A stretch of DNA of 64,000 bases, from the NCBI RefSeq assembly GCF_007990545.2, contig NZ_AP019829.2:2046001-2110000 (forward strand), in the 5' to 3' direction. The notes below the pieces were generated by a model. It did no database searches and was not told the origin of the DNA. It saw only the letters and a program-made list of their open reading frames with translations. The stretch's first letter is position 1. Each line of letters opens with the position of its first letter. This DNA comes from Leptotrichia wadei. GTDB lineage: Bacteria; Fusobacteriota; Fusobacteriia; Fusobacteriales; Leptotrichiaceae. A program made the translations under genes and the position numbers. This document shows positions 41,276 to 50,438 of this stretch, piece by piece.

Positions 41276-41878
41276 TTATTCGTACTTAAGAGCATATCCA
41301 AAATCTAGCGATATTGCAGCACCACTTAGCATAATGTTATCTCTGTAATGTTTAGTAGGGCTGGAGTATGTTCTTTTTGCTTTTGTTGATGTGCTGGCAC
41401 TTACTCCAATTGAAAATCTGTCTTTTCTGACTCCGATACCAAAAGCGGCATATCCAGTTAGCGGTCTAGCCTTTATTTCCCCAAAACCTCCACTATTGTC
41501 AGTCCATTTTACACTTCCGTTTCTAACGGCAAGACCGGCTGAAATTTTTGTGTATATTCCATTATTTGTTCCTATTCCAAATATCAAATAAAGTGGAACT
41601 GAAACTAAATTTCCTGAATCACTCTTTACGCCATTTCCTTTAACTTTCAAAGAATTATATGAAACTCCTATTCCTGCCCCTATTACAGTATTACTTCCAT
41701 CACCAAATGAAGCTATTTCTTCTTTTGAAACTTTAACACCACTTCCAAGTGCATATTTCCCAACTTTAGAGCCATTCTCTTTTTTTTGGGTAACGTAAGT
41801 TGGACTTACAACAATTTCCGATCTATCTCCATATGTTAATGGTGTTAATAACATAAATACTAAAAATAATTTTTTCAT
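41276..41878 (-). CDS. Secreted beta-rich (outer-membrane barrel-like) protein, copy 2
   Basis: A paralog of the downstream gene with the same length (200 residues), signal peptide (MKKLFLVFMLLTPLTYGDR) and strand pattern (GAGIGVSYNSLKVKGNGVKS, GYAAFGIGVRKDRFSIGVS). The last residues, LDFGYALKYE, resemble a barrel C-terminus. Differences lie mainly in the early loop and the final third. GGAGTATTTTATG precedes the start. The two copies are 64 bases apart and probably cotranscribed. They may be surface-exposed variants, but no ligand is suggested by sequence. Confidence 0.8.
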   Translation of the reverse strand: MKKLFLVFMLLTPLTYGDRSEIVVSPTYVTQKKENGSKVGKYALGSGVKVSKEEIASFGDGSNTVIGAGIGVSYNSLKVKGNGVKSDSGNLVSVPLYLIFGIGTNNGIYTKISAGLAVRNGSVKWTDNSGGFGEIKARPLTGYAAFGIGVRKDRFSIGVSASTSTKAKRTYSSPTKHYRDNIMLSGAAISLDFGYALKYE

Positions 41879-42021
41879 AAAATACTCCTTTAATAAATTT
41901 TTTATACAATATATATTTTAACTAAAAGTTGGAATTCTTTATTTTATATTACACCTAAACCCTATAAAAGTCAAATTAAGTAAGCTCTAAACCCAAATAA
42001 TATCAACCAAGTGTATTATTT

Positions 42022-43047
42022 TTAATCCTTAAATCCATTTGGATTTTTCTTTTGCCAATTCCAAGAATCACGGCACATATCTTCAATTGTATATTTTGCT
42101 TCCCAATTCAATAATTTTTTAGCTTTTGAAGCATCTGCATAACAAACTGCAATATCTCCAGCTCTTCTTCCGTCAATTACATAAGGAATTTCTTTTCCAA
42201 CAGCTTTTTCAAAATTGCTTAAAATTTCAAGAACGCTGTAACCTTTTTCACTTCCTAAATTTATCGCATCAAAACCAAGATTTTCATTATTGAATAAATA
42301 ATTTAATGCTGCTGAATGTCCTGCCGCTAAATCATTTACATGAATGAAATCTCTTATGCAAGTTCCATCTGGAGTGTCGTAATTATTTCCAAAAATATGT
42401 AATTTTTCCAATTTTCCTACTGCAACTTGAGTTATGTAAGGTGAAAGATTGTTTGGAATTCCGTTTGGATCTTCTCCAATTCTTCCACTTTCATGAGCAC
42501 CTAATGGATTAAAATATCTAAGAGCAATGATATTCCAAGTATTGTCAGATTTTGCCAAATCCATTAAAATATGTTCAATTATTACTTTTGTACGCCCATA
42601 AGGATTTGTAACTTCTCCCATCGGATCAGTTTCTACAAAAGGAACCTTTTCAGAAACACCGTAAACAGTAGCTGACGAACTAAATACGATATTTTTCACA
42701 TTAAATTCTTTCATTACTTCAAGCAAAGTAATCATTCCAAATAAATTATTTTCATAATACATAAGCGGTTTTTCTACAGATTCTCCAACAGCTTTAAATC
42801 CAGCAAAATTAATAACAGCATCAATTTTATTTTCACTAAAAATTTTTCTTAAACCTTCTTTATTTTTTATATCTAACTCATAAAAATTTATTTTTTCTCC
42901 AGAAAGTTCTTCTAAAATTGTAATAACTTTTTTGCTAGAATTACTAAAGTCATCTACAATAATAGGATTAAAACCTTTTTTTATCAAATCTAAAACTGTG
43001 TGAGAGCCAATATACCCAGCTCCTCCTGGCACTAAAATAGTTTTCAT
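42022..43047 (-). CDS. galE: UDP-glucose 4-epimerase
   Basis: GalE interconverts UDP-glucose and UDP-galactose using bound NAD, supplying galactose for surface polysaccharide or lipooligosaccharide. The 341 residues have the Rossmann motif GGAGYIGSH at 8-16, the FSSSATVYG block near 120-128 with the catalytic Ser/Thr, and the YGRTK pair with Tyr and Lys near 148-152. The ALRYFNPLGAHESGRIGEDP sugar loop lies near 175-194, and the C-terminus has the EAKYTIEDM pattern. Length is standard for group I epimerases. It stands alone, without other gal genes in view. Confidence 0.95.
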   Translation of the reverse strand: MKTILVPGGAGYIGSHTVLDLIKKGFNPIIVDDFSNSSKKVITILEELSGEKINFYELDIKNKEGLRKIFSENKIDAVINFAGFKAVGESVEKPLMYYENNLFGMITLLEVMKEFNVKNIVFSSSATVYGVSEKVPFVETDPMGEVTNPYGRTKVIIEHILMDLAKSDNTWNIIALRYFNPLGAHESGRIGEDPNGIPNNLSPYITQVAVGKLEKLHIFGNNYDTPDGTCIRDFIHVNDLAAGHSAALNYLFNNENLGFDAINLGSEKGYSVLEILSNFEKAVGKEIPYVIDGRRAGDIAVCYADASKAKKLLNWEAKYTIEDMCRDSWNWQKKNPNGFKD

Positions 43048-43127
43048 TAAAACATCACTTCCTTCTAAAATTTTCTATTTTCAGAATTTTTTTATTTTTC
43101 TATATCAATCAAATTTTAAAATATAAA

Positions 43128-43445
43128 TTAATTATGTAAATTAATTTTTTCCATAATTTCATCAAAAGTTTGAAAACCTTTCAAAGTTTCCACAATTTGT
43201 CCATCTTTAAAAAGCAAAAGCAAGGGTAGTCCTCTTATTTTAAACTTCGCTCCAAACTCTGGATAATCATCAACATCAATTTTGACAATTTTACATTCTG
43301 AATTATTAGCTACCTCCACCAAAACCTTTTCCAACATTTGGCAAGGCCCGCACCAGATGGCAAAAAAATCAACAAGTGTAAGCCCATTTTGCAAAATTAT
43401 TTCATTATCAAAATCTTCTCCGGCATAATTTATGATTCTACTCAT
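43128..43445 (-). CDS. Thioredoxin-like protein
   Basis: A 105-residue thioredoxin-fold protein with the active-site motif FAIWCGPCQMLEKV near residues 29-42 and the conserved cis-Pro in RGLPLLLLFKDG near 73-84. It is a normal cytoplasmic thioredoxin in length, with no signal peptide. It would reduce protein disulfides. The ATG follows GAGGGAG. It is between galE and smpB with no evident partner such as thioredoxin reductase in the window. Confidence 0.92.
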   Translation of the reverse strand: MSRIINYAGEDFDNEIILQNGLTLVDFFAIWCGPCQMLEKVLVEVANNSECKIVKIDVDDYPEFGAKFKIRGLPLLLLFKDGQIVETLKGFQTFDEIMEKINLHN

Positions 43446-43581
43446 AATTTCACTCCCTCTATAATTTATATTTTCTTTTATTTTATATCTTTTGAAATAT
43501 TCAAATTGTTTTGTTAAATTTTAAATTCAAATAGTTTTTGAATATGTCTATTATACTAATTCTAATTAATTTATGCAATTT

Positions 43582-44031
43582 TTATCTTCCAAAATTTTTC
43601 TGCAATTTTTTCATATCTCTTTCAATATCTTTTCTTTTCAACCATTCCCTTTTATCATGCATTTTCTTCCCTTTTGCAAGTCCTATTTCCATTTTTACAA
43701 GTCTTTGCTTCGTGTAAACTGAAATTGGAACAATGGTATAACCCTGCTCTTTAATTTTTTCACTCCACTTTTTTATTTCACGCCTATTCAAAAGCAATTT
43801 TCTTACACGAGATTCTGCCACATTGTTAATATTCCCAAATTCATAAGGCGTAATATGCATATTCATCACAAAAATTTCATTCCGTATAATTCTTATAAAA
43901 CTTTCTTTTATGCTGATTTTTCCAGCCTTTACCGACTTCACTTCCGTTCCCACAAGCTCAATCCCCGCTTCCAGCTTATCTTCTATAAAGTAATCATGAA
44001 AAGCCTTTTTGTTTCTAGCTAATACTGGCAT
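43582..44031 (-). CDS. smpB: SsrA-binding protein SmpB
   Basis: SmpB binds tmRNA and takes it to stalled ribosomes. The 149-residue protein has LARNKKAFHDYFIEDKLEAGIELVGTEVKSVKAGK at about 3-37, NMHITPYEFGN, and a basic C-terminal tail with KGKKMHDKREWLKRKDIERDMKK. I place the start at the ATG at 44031 because GGAGGGAAA precedes it. The upstream ATG at 44046 is less likely. The rnr-smpB order is typical of many bacteria and supports the call. No tmRNA gene is evident in this window. Confidence 0.95.
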   Translation of the reverse strand: MPVLARNKKAFHDYFIEDKLEAGIELVGTEVKSVKAGKISIKESFIRIIRNEIFVMNMHITPYEFGNINNVAESRVRKLLLNRREIKKWSEKIKEQGYTIVPISVYTKQRLVKMEIGLAKGKKMHDKREWLKRKDIERDMKKLQKNFGR

Positions 44032-44058
44032 TTTCCCTCCTTCCAATGTTTTTTTCTT

Positions 44059-46335
44059 TTATTCTTCTTCAACTTCATCAATTTTTACTTTCTCTTCCAC
44101 ATAAGGTATAACCTCAATTTCCATCTTAGCATAACTTGCACTTACAATACTCACTTTCATTGTGCTTCCCATAGTGTAGGACTCATTATTTCTTTTATCC
44201 ACAATTTTAAAGTTTTCCTCATCGTAAATGAAGTTATCACGTGCTGTTGTAACATTATAAACCACTTCTACGTGATTTTCCAGCTCCATAAATATTTTAT
44301 TCTTATTCATTCCGCTAAGTCTGGCAACATAGACCTGTCCAATTTTATCCTGCATATACTCAATTAACTTGATTTTTACGCTATCTTCTTCCAGTTTATC
44401 CGCCACTCTTTCAGTTCTTGAAATACTTGAGGCAATCGCTTCAAAATTAGCTCCATATTTTGCCTTTTCCTTTTCACTCATAAATTTTTCAATCGAACGT
44501 CCCAGCATTCTGTGAACAATTAAGTCAGAATATCGACGGATTGGTGACGTAAAGTGCAGATAATATTTGGAAGCTAGTCCAAAATGTCCTAGATTTTTGT
44601 TAGCATATCTTGCACGCTGCATTGCCCGTAAAATTAATTTGTGAATCAAATACCCTTCTGGCAGTCCTGTCGTTCTTTCAATAATATTCTGGAATTTTCC
44701 AGGATGAATTTCCTCCAATCCCTTCAGAGAATATCCAAATTTTATCAAAGTTTCATTTAATGCCTGAACTTTCGCCTTGTCAGGATCTTCGTGAACCCTG
44801 TAAATTGCAGGAATTTCCTCCCAGAAAAGTTTTTCTGCCACAGTTTCGTTTGCAATAACCATAAAGTCTTCAATGATTCTTTCTGCTTCCCCTCTAGAAC
44901 GCAATACGATGTCCTTCACGGCCTTGTTTTCATCCAAGACTACCTTTATCTCAGGCAATTCAAAATCAATGCTCCCACGTCTTTTTTTATTGCTTCTAAT
45001 AATTTTAGAAAGTTCCAGCATGTTTTTTAACATATCATCAATTTTTCTATATTTGTCATAAAGATTTCTGTATTCTTCTGATTCTTCATTTTTTTCCAGA
45101 ATTGTATTTACATTTTCGTAAGTCATTCTGTATTTTGATTTTATAACTGATTTATAAAAATCATTTTTTATAACTTTACCCCTTTTATCTAAATCCATTT
45201 CCACAGTAAAAGTCAGCTTATCTTCATTTGGATTAAGTGAACAAAGATTGTTTGACAATTTTCGTGGAAGCATAGGAATTACCCTGTCTACAAGATAAAT
45301 TGAATTTCCACGTTTTAATGCTTCTATATCAAGTTCGGTATTTTCCCGCACGTAGTAAGAAACATCGGCAATGCTCACAAATAGTTTATATCCGTCTTCC
45401 GTTTTTTCCACATAAACTGCATCATCCAAATCCTTTGCATCAGAGCCATCAATTGTGATAATGTCAAGATGCCGTAAATCCTTACGATTTTCAAGTTCAT
45501 CTGAAAAATCCTCATCTATTTTATCCAATTCCTGCAAAACTTCATTTGGAAATTTCTCCTCAATTCCCTCATTTAAAAGCAACGATGAAATAAGTGCTTC
45601 TGTATCTTTAGGACTTCCTAGAATACTCACAATTCCGCCTTCAGGCTTTCTTTCCTCATCTCCCCAGAAATCCACTTTTACAGCCACTAAATCTCCAGTT
45701 TTAGCACCTTTTATTAATTTTTTTGGAATATAGATATCCTTTGGAGAATTTCTTGGACGTACAAATCCAAAACTCAAGTTATGTTCAAAAACTCCGACAA
45801 TAACATCCCGATTTCTTTTTATAACTTTATAAACTTCACCTTCCCGCTTTTTATTGTCTGAACTTTCCTTTAAAATACGAACTAAAACAGTATCTCCATT
45901 CATAGCTGTATTTAAATAAGCTCCAGGAATAAAGACACTAGCCTGCCCATTAATATCAAGAAATCCAAAATTCCCGCTGGAAATGGAAATTTCCCCCTTT
46001 ACAAAGCCTTCTTTTTCGGGCAAAGTATATTTCCCATTTCTTTTCAAATAAATTTCTCCGCTTTCTTCCCAAGCATTTAAAAGCTGCTTATACATTTTTC
46101 GCTTTTTCTGGCTCCATTCCAAAAGCTGCAATATTTCCTGAAAAGTAAATTCATATTCTGACAGAACTTGCTTTAAATATTTCAATTCCCGTTCTTCTTT
46201 AAGTTCCATTTTGGGAGTTTTCTGATTTTCCTTTTTAGGATTATAATTTTTTTTGCCAAATCTTTTTTCCTTGTGAAAATCTTTATTATTATTTTCAATA
46301 TTTCTATGTCTTTCTTTCTTTTTTTTATTTCCCAT
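44059..46335 (-). CDS. rnr: Ribonuclease R
   Basis: RNase R is a processive 3'-5' exonuclease for structured RNA and takes part in tmRNA-linked mRNA decay. The 758 residues contain a Lys-rich N-terminus and helical start, a cold-shock domain (about 105-225). The RNB catalytic domain follows (about 270-610), with the Asp cluster TIDGSDAKDLDDAVYV and the HFTSPIRRYSDLIVHR motif. The C-terminal S1 domain is at about 660-745 and includes GQVYVARLSGMNKNKIFMELE. It lies 13 bases upstream of the smpB frame, so the two are probably cotranscribed. Confidence 0.96.
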   Translation of the reverse strand: MGNKKKKERHRNIENNNKDFHKEKRFGKKNYNPKKENQKTPKMELKEERELKYLKQVLSEYEFTFQEILQLLEWSQKKRKMYKQLLNAWEESGEIYLKRNGKYTLPEKEGFVKGEISISSGNFGFLDINGQASVFIPGAYLNTAMNGDTVLVRILKESSDNKKREGEVYKVIKRNRDVIVGVFEHNLSFGFVRPRNSPKDIYIPKKLIKGAKTGDLVAVKVDFWGDEERKPEGGIVSILGSPKDTEALISSLLLNEGIEEKFPNEVLQELDKIDEDFSDELENRKDLRHLDIITIDGSDAKDLDDAVYVEKTEDGYKLFVSIADVSYYVRENTELDIEALKRGNSIYLVDRVIPMLPRKLSNNLCSLNPNEDKLTFTVEMDLDKRGKVIKNDFYKSVIKSKYRMTYENVNTILEKNEESEEYRNLYDKYRKIDDMLKNMLELSKIIRSNKKRRGSIDFELPEIKVVLDENKAVKDIVLRSRGEAERIIEDFMVIANETVAEKLFWEEIPAIYRVHEDPDKAKVQALNETLIKFGYSLKGLEEIHPGKFQNIIERTTGLPEGYLIHKLILRAMQRARYANKNLGHFGLASKYYLHFTSPIRRYSDLIVHRMLGRSIEKFMSEKEKAKYGANFEAIASSISRTERVADKLEEDSVKIKLIEYMQDKIGQVYVARLSGMNKNKIFMELENHVEVVYNVTTARDNFIYDEENFKIVDKRNNESYTMGSTMKVSIVSASYAKMEIEVIPYVEEKVKIDEVEEE

Positions 46336-46357
46336 ATTTTACCTCTATTTTTTTATT

Positions 46358-46933
46358 CTAAATTTTATTAGCTATTATCGAATTTCTAAATTTTATAACA
46401 TTTGGATGAATGATAGAATCCTTCGCAAGCAAATATTTTAATTTTTCCTCAATTTCAAATTTTATTGCCTCATCTAAATCTGTTTTTGCCAATTCTCTAG
46501 CCTTTTCCACACCTTCCCAGCTTCTCTTTTCCTCTATCGCATCAGCAAGATAAACAATTTTTGCAAGTGTATTCATATTTTCGCATCCAATCGTATGATA
46601 TTTAATCCCATCCAGAATTTCCTCATCATCAATTCCAAATAATTCATAATTTTGCCGTACAAATTCAGCCCCTGCAAAGCCGTGCAGCACAGCTGTTGAT
46701 TGGGACATTTTATCTGCTACTTCAGGATATTTTCCCTTTGTCAAGTCAATCATAACAGACAAGTTAAAAAATTTTGCCACATCGTGAAGCCAGGCTGAAG
46801 CTTCCACTTTTTCCACAGGAACTCCATAAATTTTTGCCAGTTCCACAGCACATTTTGCCACTCTTTTCACGTGTTCATATCTTTTTTCATCTAAAAAATT
46901 TCTTACATCTGCTTTAATTACTTCCATATTCAT
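46358..46933 (-). CDS. yqeK: YqeK-type HD-domain diadenosine tetraphosphatase
   Basis: YqeK-type enzymes cleave Ap4A symmetrically and use an HD-domain di-iron centre. The 191 residues have the HD pattern: HVKRVAKCAVELAKIYG near 20-36, ASAWLHDVAKFF near 46-57 with the HD pair, then KYHTIGCENMNTLAKIVYLADAIEEKR near 115-141. The ATG follows AAAGGGGAAAT. It is the first gene of the yqeK-rnr-smpB run on the minus strand, and its upstream region is shared with a divergent Crp/Fnr regulator. Confidence 0.9.
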   Translation of the reverse strand: MNMEVIKADVRNFLDEKRYEHVKRVAKCAVELAKIYGVPVEKVEASAWLHDVAKFFNLSVMIDLTKGKYPEVADKMSQSTAVLHGFAGAEFVRQNYELFGIDDEEILDGIKYHTIGCENMNTLAKIVYLADAIEEKRSWEGVEKARELAKTDLDEAIKFEIEEKLKYLLAKDSIIHPNVIKFRNSIIANKI

Positions 46934-47071
46934 TTTAATTTCCCCTTTACATAAATAATATTTTCAAAAATTATTCAATTTAATTAATTCAAATATACTA
47001 TAATTTATATTTCGTTTATATGTTACCATAAAAATAAAACCCAGACAACTTATTTTTTATTGAAATTTTCC

Positions 47072-47118
47072 TTGAAATCATAAATTAAAAATGATAATAT
47101 ATACAAAATATTTTGTAT
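47072..47118 (+). promoter_or_regulatory. Promoter with palindromic operator of the Crp/Fnr-type regulator
   Basis: TTGAAA (47072-47077), 17 bases, TAATAT (47095-47100), followed at once by the perfect 18-base palindrome ATACAAAATATTTTGTAT (47101-47118), which would cover the transcription start. This is a natural autoregulatory operator. Confidence 0.65.
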
Positions 47119-47156
47119 GCAAACTAAAAAAAACTTAAAATAATAGAAGGTAAAAA

Positions 47157-47810
47157 ATGAAAATAGAAGATCTATCACTTTTTTTAACAAAAGTTTCGCT
47201 ATTTAAAGGATTAAATCCCAATGAAATCTTAAAATGTCTAACAAAAGTTGATTTTAAAATAAAAGAATATAAAAAAAATGAAATTGTATTTTTTCGCGGA
47301 GATATTTTAAAAAAAATTATTATTATTATAAAAGGTACAGCACATGGAGAAATGCAGAAATTTAATGGAGATACAATTGTTATAAATCAAATGAAGGCTG
47401 GGGAAGTGCTGGCTTCTGCATTTTTATTTGGTAAAGATAATGTTTTTCCTGTTGATTTGATAACTTTGGAAAATTCTGAATTTCTTTTTCTGGATAAGGA
47501 AAAATATCTGGATTTGATTCAGTTAGATAAAAGGCTTCTACTTAACTTTATAAGTGAAATTTCAAACAAAAGCCAATATTTATCAAAACGTATCTGGTTT
47601 AATTTTACACATAAGACGATTGAGGAAAAGGTTCTTAGCTATATAAAAGAAAATGCTCAAGATGATAAAATAAAGTTTTTGCCTAGTATTTCAGCCTTAG
47701 CAAAAAAATTTGAAGTAACAAGACCTGCCTTATCAAGAGAAATTTCAGATTTATGCAAAAAAAAAGTTTTAAAAAAAATAGGAAATAACGTATATCTTAT
47801 AAATTTTTGA
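47157..47810 (+). CDS. Crp/Fnr-family transcriptional regulator
   Basis: The 217-residue protein has an N-terminal cyclic-nucleotide-type effector domain (about 8-125, with LFKGLNPNEILKCLTKVDFKIKEYKKNE at 15-42) and a C-terminal winged helix with the recognition segment AKKFEVTRPALSREISDLCKKK at about 180-201. There is no N-terminal Cys cluster, so an FNR-like iron-sulfur sensor is not supported, and the effector is unknown. The gene is divergent from yqeK. A palindrome sits at its own promoter, suggesting autoregulation. Confidence 0.9.
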   Translation: MKIEDLSLFLTKVSLFKGLNPNEILKCLTKVDFKIKEYKKNEIVFFRGDILKKIIIIIKGTAHGEMQKFNGDTIVINQMKAGEVLASAFLFGKDNVFPVDLITLENSEFLFLDKEKYLDLIQLDKRLLLNFISEISNKSQYLSKRIWFNFTHKTIEEKVLSYIKENAQDDKIKFLPSISALAKKFEVTRPALSREISDLCKKKVLKKIGNNVYLINF

Positions 47811-47984
47811 CATATTGTCAAATCAAATATAACAAAATATAAAAAAAATATTTTAAAAGAAAGCAATTCAACTCCCACTTGTAGAAAGCCTACAACTTCT
47901 TGCTATCTTTTGTTAAAAGTTTTAGTCATATCTTTTTGATTAATTTAAATTAATTAAGTTTAAGTAATTTATAATTTTTATTTA

Positions 47985-48016
47985 AAACAAGGGGAGATTA
48001 AATCCCCTCGTTAAAT
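47985..48016 (-). terminator. Terminator after the DUF1269-like gene
   Basis: Arms ACAAGGGGA and TCCCCTCGT (imperfect, with G-U pairs) form a stem. On the minus strand it is followed by TTTTAAAT. It lies just past the stop at 48024. It could also serve the converging Crp/Fnr gene. Confidence 0.65.
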
Positions 48017-48023
48017 TGAAATA

Positions 48024-48695
48024 CTATTTTTTTAATTTATTTTTTAAATCCAGTACAAATTTTGTCAAATCTTCTGTAAATGCTTCTGCATTAACTTTTA
48101 CTTTTTCAGAAAAATCATTTAAATTATTTTTTATTTCTTTAGATTTATTTTCAAACTTTTCCTTTAATTCCTTATATTCGATATCTGTTTTCAATTTTCT
48201 TTCATATTCCTCAGCCAATTCCAAATCTTTTCTTACAACAGCCGCATCTTTTCTTAAAATAGTTTCTGTTTCATATTTATTCAAAAAGTTATCAAGTTCA
48301 GAAGTGTTTGATTCAGATGTTAGCAGAATTAAGGCATAATAGTCATTTACCAAGTGTTTTGACACATCTTCAAAGATACCAACTACTTTTTTATCAGCCT
48401 TTTCTCCATGGCTTCCGCCTATTAAAGCTCCAATAGTTCCCCCAAAAATAACACCCAATGGTCCTCCAATTATTCCGATGAAGCTTCCAAGCAAACCACC
48501 ATTTAAAAATCCAATATTTCCATTTTTATTTACTTCAAATCCATCTTTAAAAGATAATTTATCACTTTCTTTTTTTACAACAGCCGCCTGTGTAATTATA
48601 TAATTTTCCCCAACATATTTTTCTTTTATATCCGCCAATGCTTCAAATGCGCTTAACTGATTCTTAAATGTCGCAAGTAATACATTATTTTCCAT
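48024..48695 (-). CDS. DUF1269-like membrane-associated protein
   Basis: The 223-residue protein resembles the DUF1269 family: a ferredoxin-like N-terminal half (NVLLATFKNQLSAFEALADIKEKYVGE, ITQAAVVKKES), a glycine-zipper hydrophobic stretch at about 68-95 (GFLNGGLLGSFIGIIGGPLGVIFGGTIGALIGG), and a long charged coiled-coil C-terminus rich in Lys and Glu. Function is unknown. Related proteins are often stress-linked. I use the ATG at 48695, preceded by AAAGGAT. An upstream in-frame ATG at 48713 lacks a clear site. It faces away from a UbiB-like kinase gene. Confidence 0.75.
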   Translation of the reverse strand: MENNVLLATFKNQLSAFEALADIKEKYVGENYIITQAAVVKKESDKLSFKDGFEVNKNGNIGFLNGGLLGSFIGIIGGPLGVIFGGTIGALIGGSHGEKADKKVVGIFEDVSKHLVNDYYALILLTSESNTSELDNFLNKYETETILRKDAAVVRKDLELAEEYERKLKTDIEYKELKEKFENKSKEIKNNLNDFSEKVKVNAEAFTEDLTKFVLDLKNKLKK

Positions 48696-48767
48696 AATTA
48701 TCAATCCTTTCATATCTTGATTTTATACATTTTACTCCTTTTAAAATAGTTTTTATTGTGCTGTCAC

Positions 48768-50411
48768 TTATTTTTTACTTTTCAAAAATAAATTTATTCC
48801 CATAATTCCAGCAATAATAAATCCCAATAATCCTAAACCAGAAATCCCAAAAATTTTTGGTGGGATATTTGCCAAAGCCAGTATTGATGAGCCAACAAAC
48901 AGTGATGAGATGATAATCGCCAAAACTAGTTCCTCAAAAGTTTTTTGAAATTTCTCAAATCCAATTATTTCATGCCTATGTTTTAGTTCATTTTTTTGAA
49001 TTTTTTCCAAAATTGTTTTTAAATCTGTCGGCAAAGTTAGCCAGTTTTCAGAAAAAGTTTCCAGTTTTCTTGTTTCCTTTTTAAAAATATTAATCGGATT
49101 TATTCTCTCCTTTGCAATTTTGTCCATATATGGCTGCATAACTTCATTAATATTAAGATTTGGATCTAAATGCCGTCCAATTCCTTCAATTTGCCCAATT
49201 CCCTTTATCAGCAAATAAATATCTTCTGAAAGTAAAATTTGATTATTACTGAATATTTTTCTCGCTTTTTCAAAAATCGTAACAATATCTATATTTTCTA
49301 GTGAATTTTCATCAATCATTTCGATTATCTCATAAAGTTCCCTCTCAAATTTCCTTTCATCTGGCACTTCAAATTTAATTGCTAATTCCTGTATTGCTTC
49401 TACCATTTTTTTTACATCTTTTTTTAGTGAATAAATAATCAAATTAATTAAAAATTCCCGCTCATTTGGATAAAGTTTTCCCATTGCCCCAAAATCAATA
49501 AATACAATTTGCCCATTTTCCTTTAAAAAAATATTTCCAGGATGAGGATCAGCATGAAAAAATCCATACTTCAAAAATTGCGTTAAATAAAGGTCAAGTC
49601 CAATTCTAGCTATTTTTTTAGGATCTTGCCCTATTTCTATTATTTTTTCCTTGTCGGTAATTTTAAAGCCTTCTATCATTTCCATTGTGAGAATACGATC
49701 GTTGGAAAGCTGCTTGTACACAGTTGGCACATGAATTCTGTCATCCTCTTTAAAGTTATTTGCAAATCGCTGCATATTACGAAGTTCATTATTTAAGGAA
49801 AGTTCCTCATTCAGCACTTTCTCAAAACTTTCCACAATATTTCCAATATTCATTTTTTTTATATCTTCATAATAATTTTCCAAAGTTTTTGCAAGGTTTT
49901 TCATAATTTCCAAATCAATTTCCACAACAGGCTTTATATTTTCCCTCTGTATTTTTACAACGACCTTTTCCCCATTTTTTAATCTGCCTTTAAATACTTG
50001 TCCAATTGAAGCTGATGCTATCGGTTCTTCTTCTATTTCCTCAAAATAGTCATCTATTTCAATCCCAAGTTCCAAATTCATTTTATTTTTTACATCAACT
50101 TTTTCAACTTCTACATTATCCTGCAATTTTTGAAGCTCTATGATCATTTCTTCAGGCAAAATATCCTTTCTATTGCTCAACATTTGTCCAAATTTTACAT
50201 ACACAGGACCCATCTCTTCAATTGCCATTCTTATTCGCTCATAAAAAGTACAGGAATTTATTTCATCAATTTTATCACTATATTTTCGTTTTACATTTTT
50301 AGGAATATATCTTTCCAGTTCCCCTCTTTTAAACAATTCATCAAACCCATATTTGGCAATTACAGAGGAAAGTTTCATAAGTCTTCTTGTTTTTTGCATA
50401 AAATCCACCAT
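48768..50411 (-). CDS. UbiB/ABC1-family atypical kinase
   Basis: The 547-residue protein has the ABC1/ADCK/UbiB landmarks: the KxGQ motif VYVKFGQMLSNRKDILPEE at about 70-88, the Ala-rich loop EPIASASIGQVFKG near 130-143, VVVKIQRENI, the HADPHPGN motif, and VFIDFGAMGKL. Two C-terminal hydrophobic helices (about 495-545) anchor it in the membrane. Family members act in isoprenoid-quinone or lipid-related processes as ATPases. No quinone genes are nearby, so the role here is unclear. It ends 73 bases before the DUF1269-like gene start. Confidence 0.9.
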   Translation of the reverse strand: MVDFMQKTRRLMKLSSVIAKYGFDELFKRGELERYIPKNVKRKYSDKIDEINSCTFYERIRMAIEEMGPVYVKFGQMLSNRKDILPEEMIIELQKLQDNVEVEKVDVKNKMNLELGIEIDDYFEEIEEEPIASASIGQVFKGRLKNGEKVVVKIQRENIKPVVEIDLEIMKNLAKTLENYYEDIKKMNIGNIVESFEKVLNEELSLNNELRNMQRFANNFKEDDRIHVPTVYKQLSNDRILTMEMIEGFKITDKEKIIEIGQDPKKIARIGLDLYLTQFLKYGFFHADPHPGNIFLKENGQIVFIDFGAMGKLYPNEREFLINLIIYSLKKDVKKMVEAIQELAIKFEVPDERKFERELYEIIEMIDENSLENIDIVTIFEKARKIFSNNQILLSEDIYLLIKGIGQIEGIGRHLDPNLNINEVMQPYMDKIAKERINPINIFKKETRKLETFSENWLTLPTDLKTILEKIQKNELKHRHEIIGFEKFQKTFEELVLAIIISSLFVGSSILALANIPPKIFGISGLGLLGFIIAGIMGINLFLKSKK

Positions 50412-50438
50412 TTATTTTACTTCTCCTTTTTCACTTTT

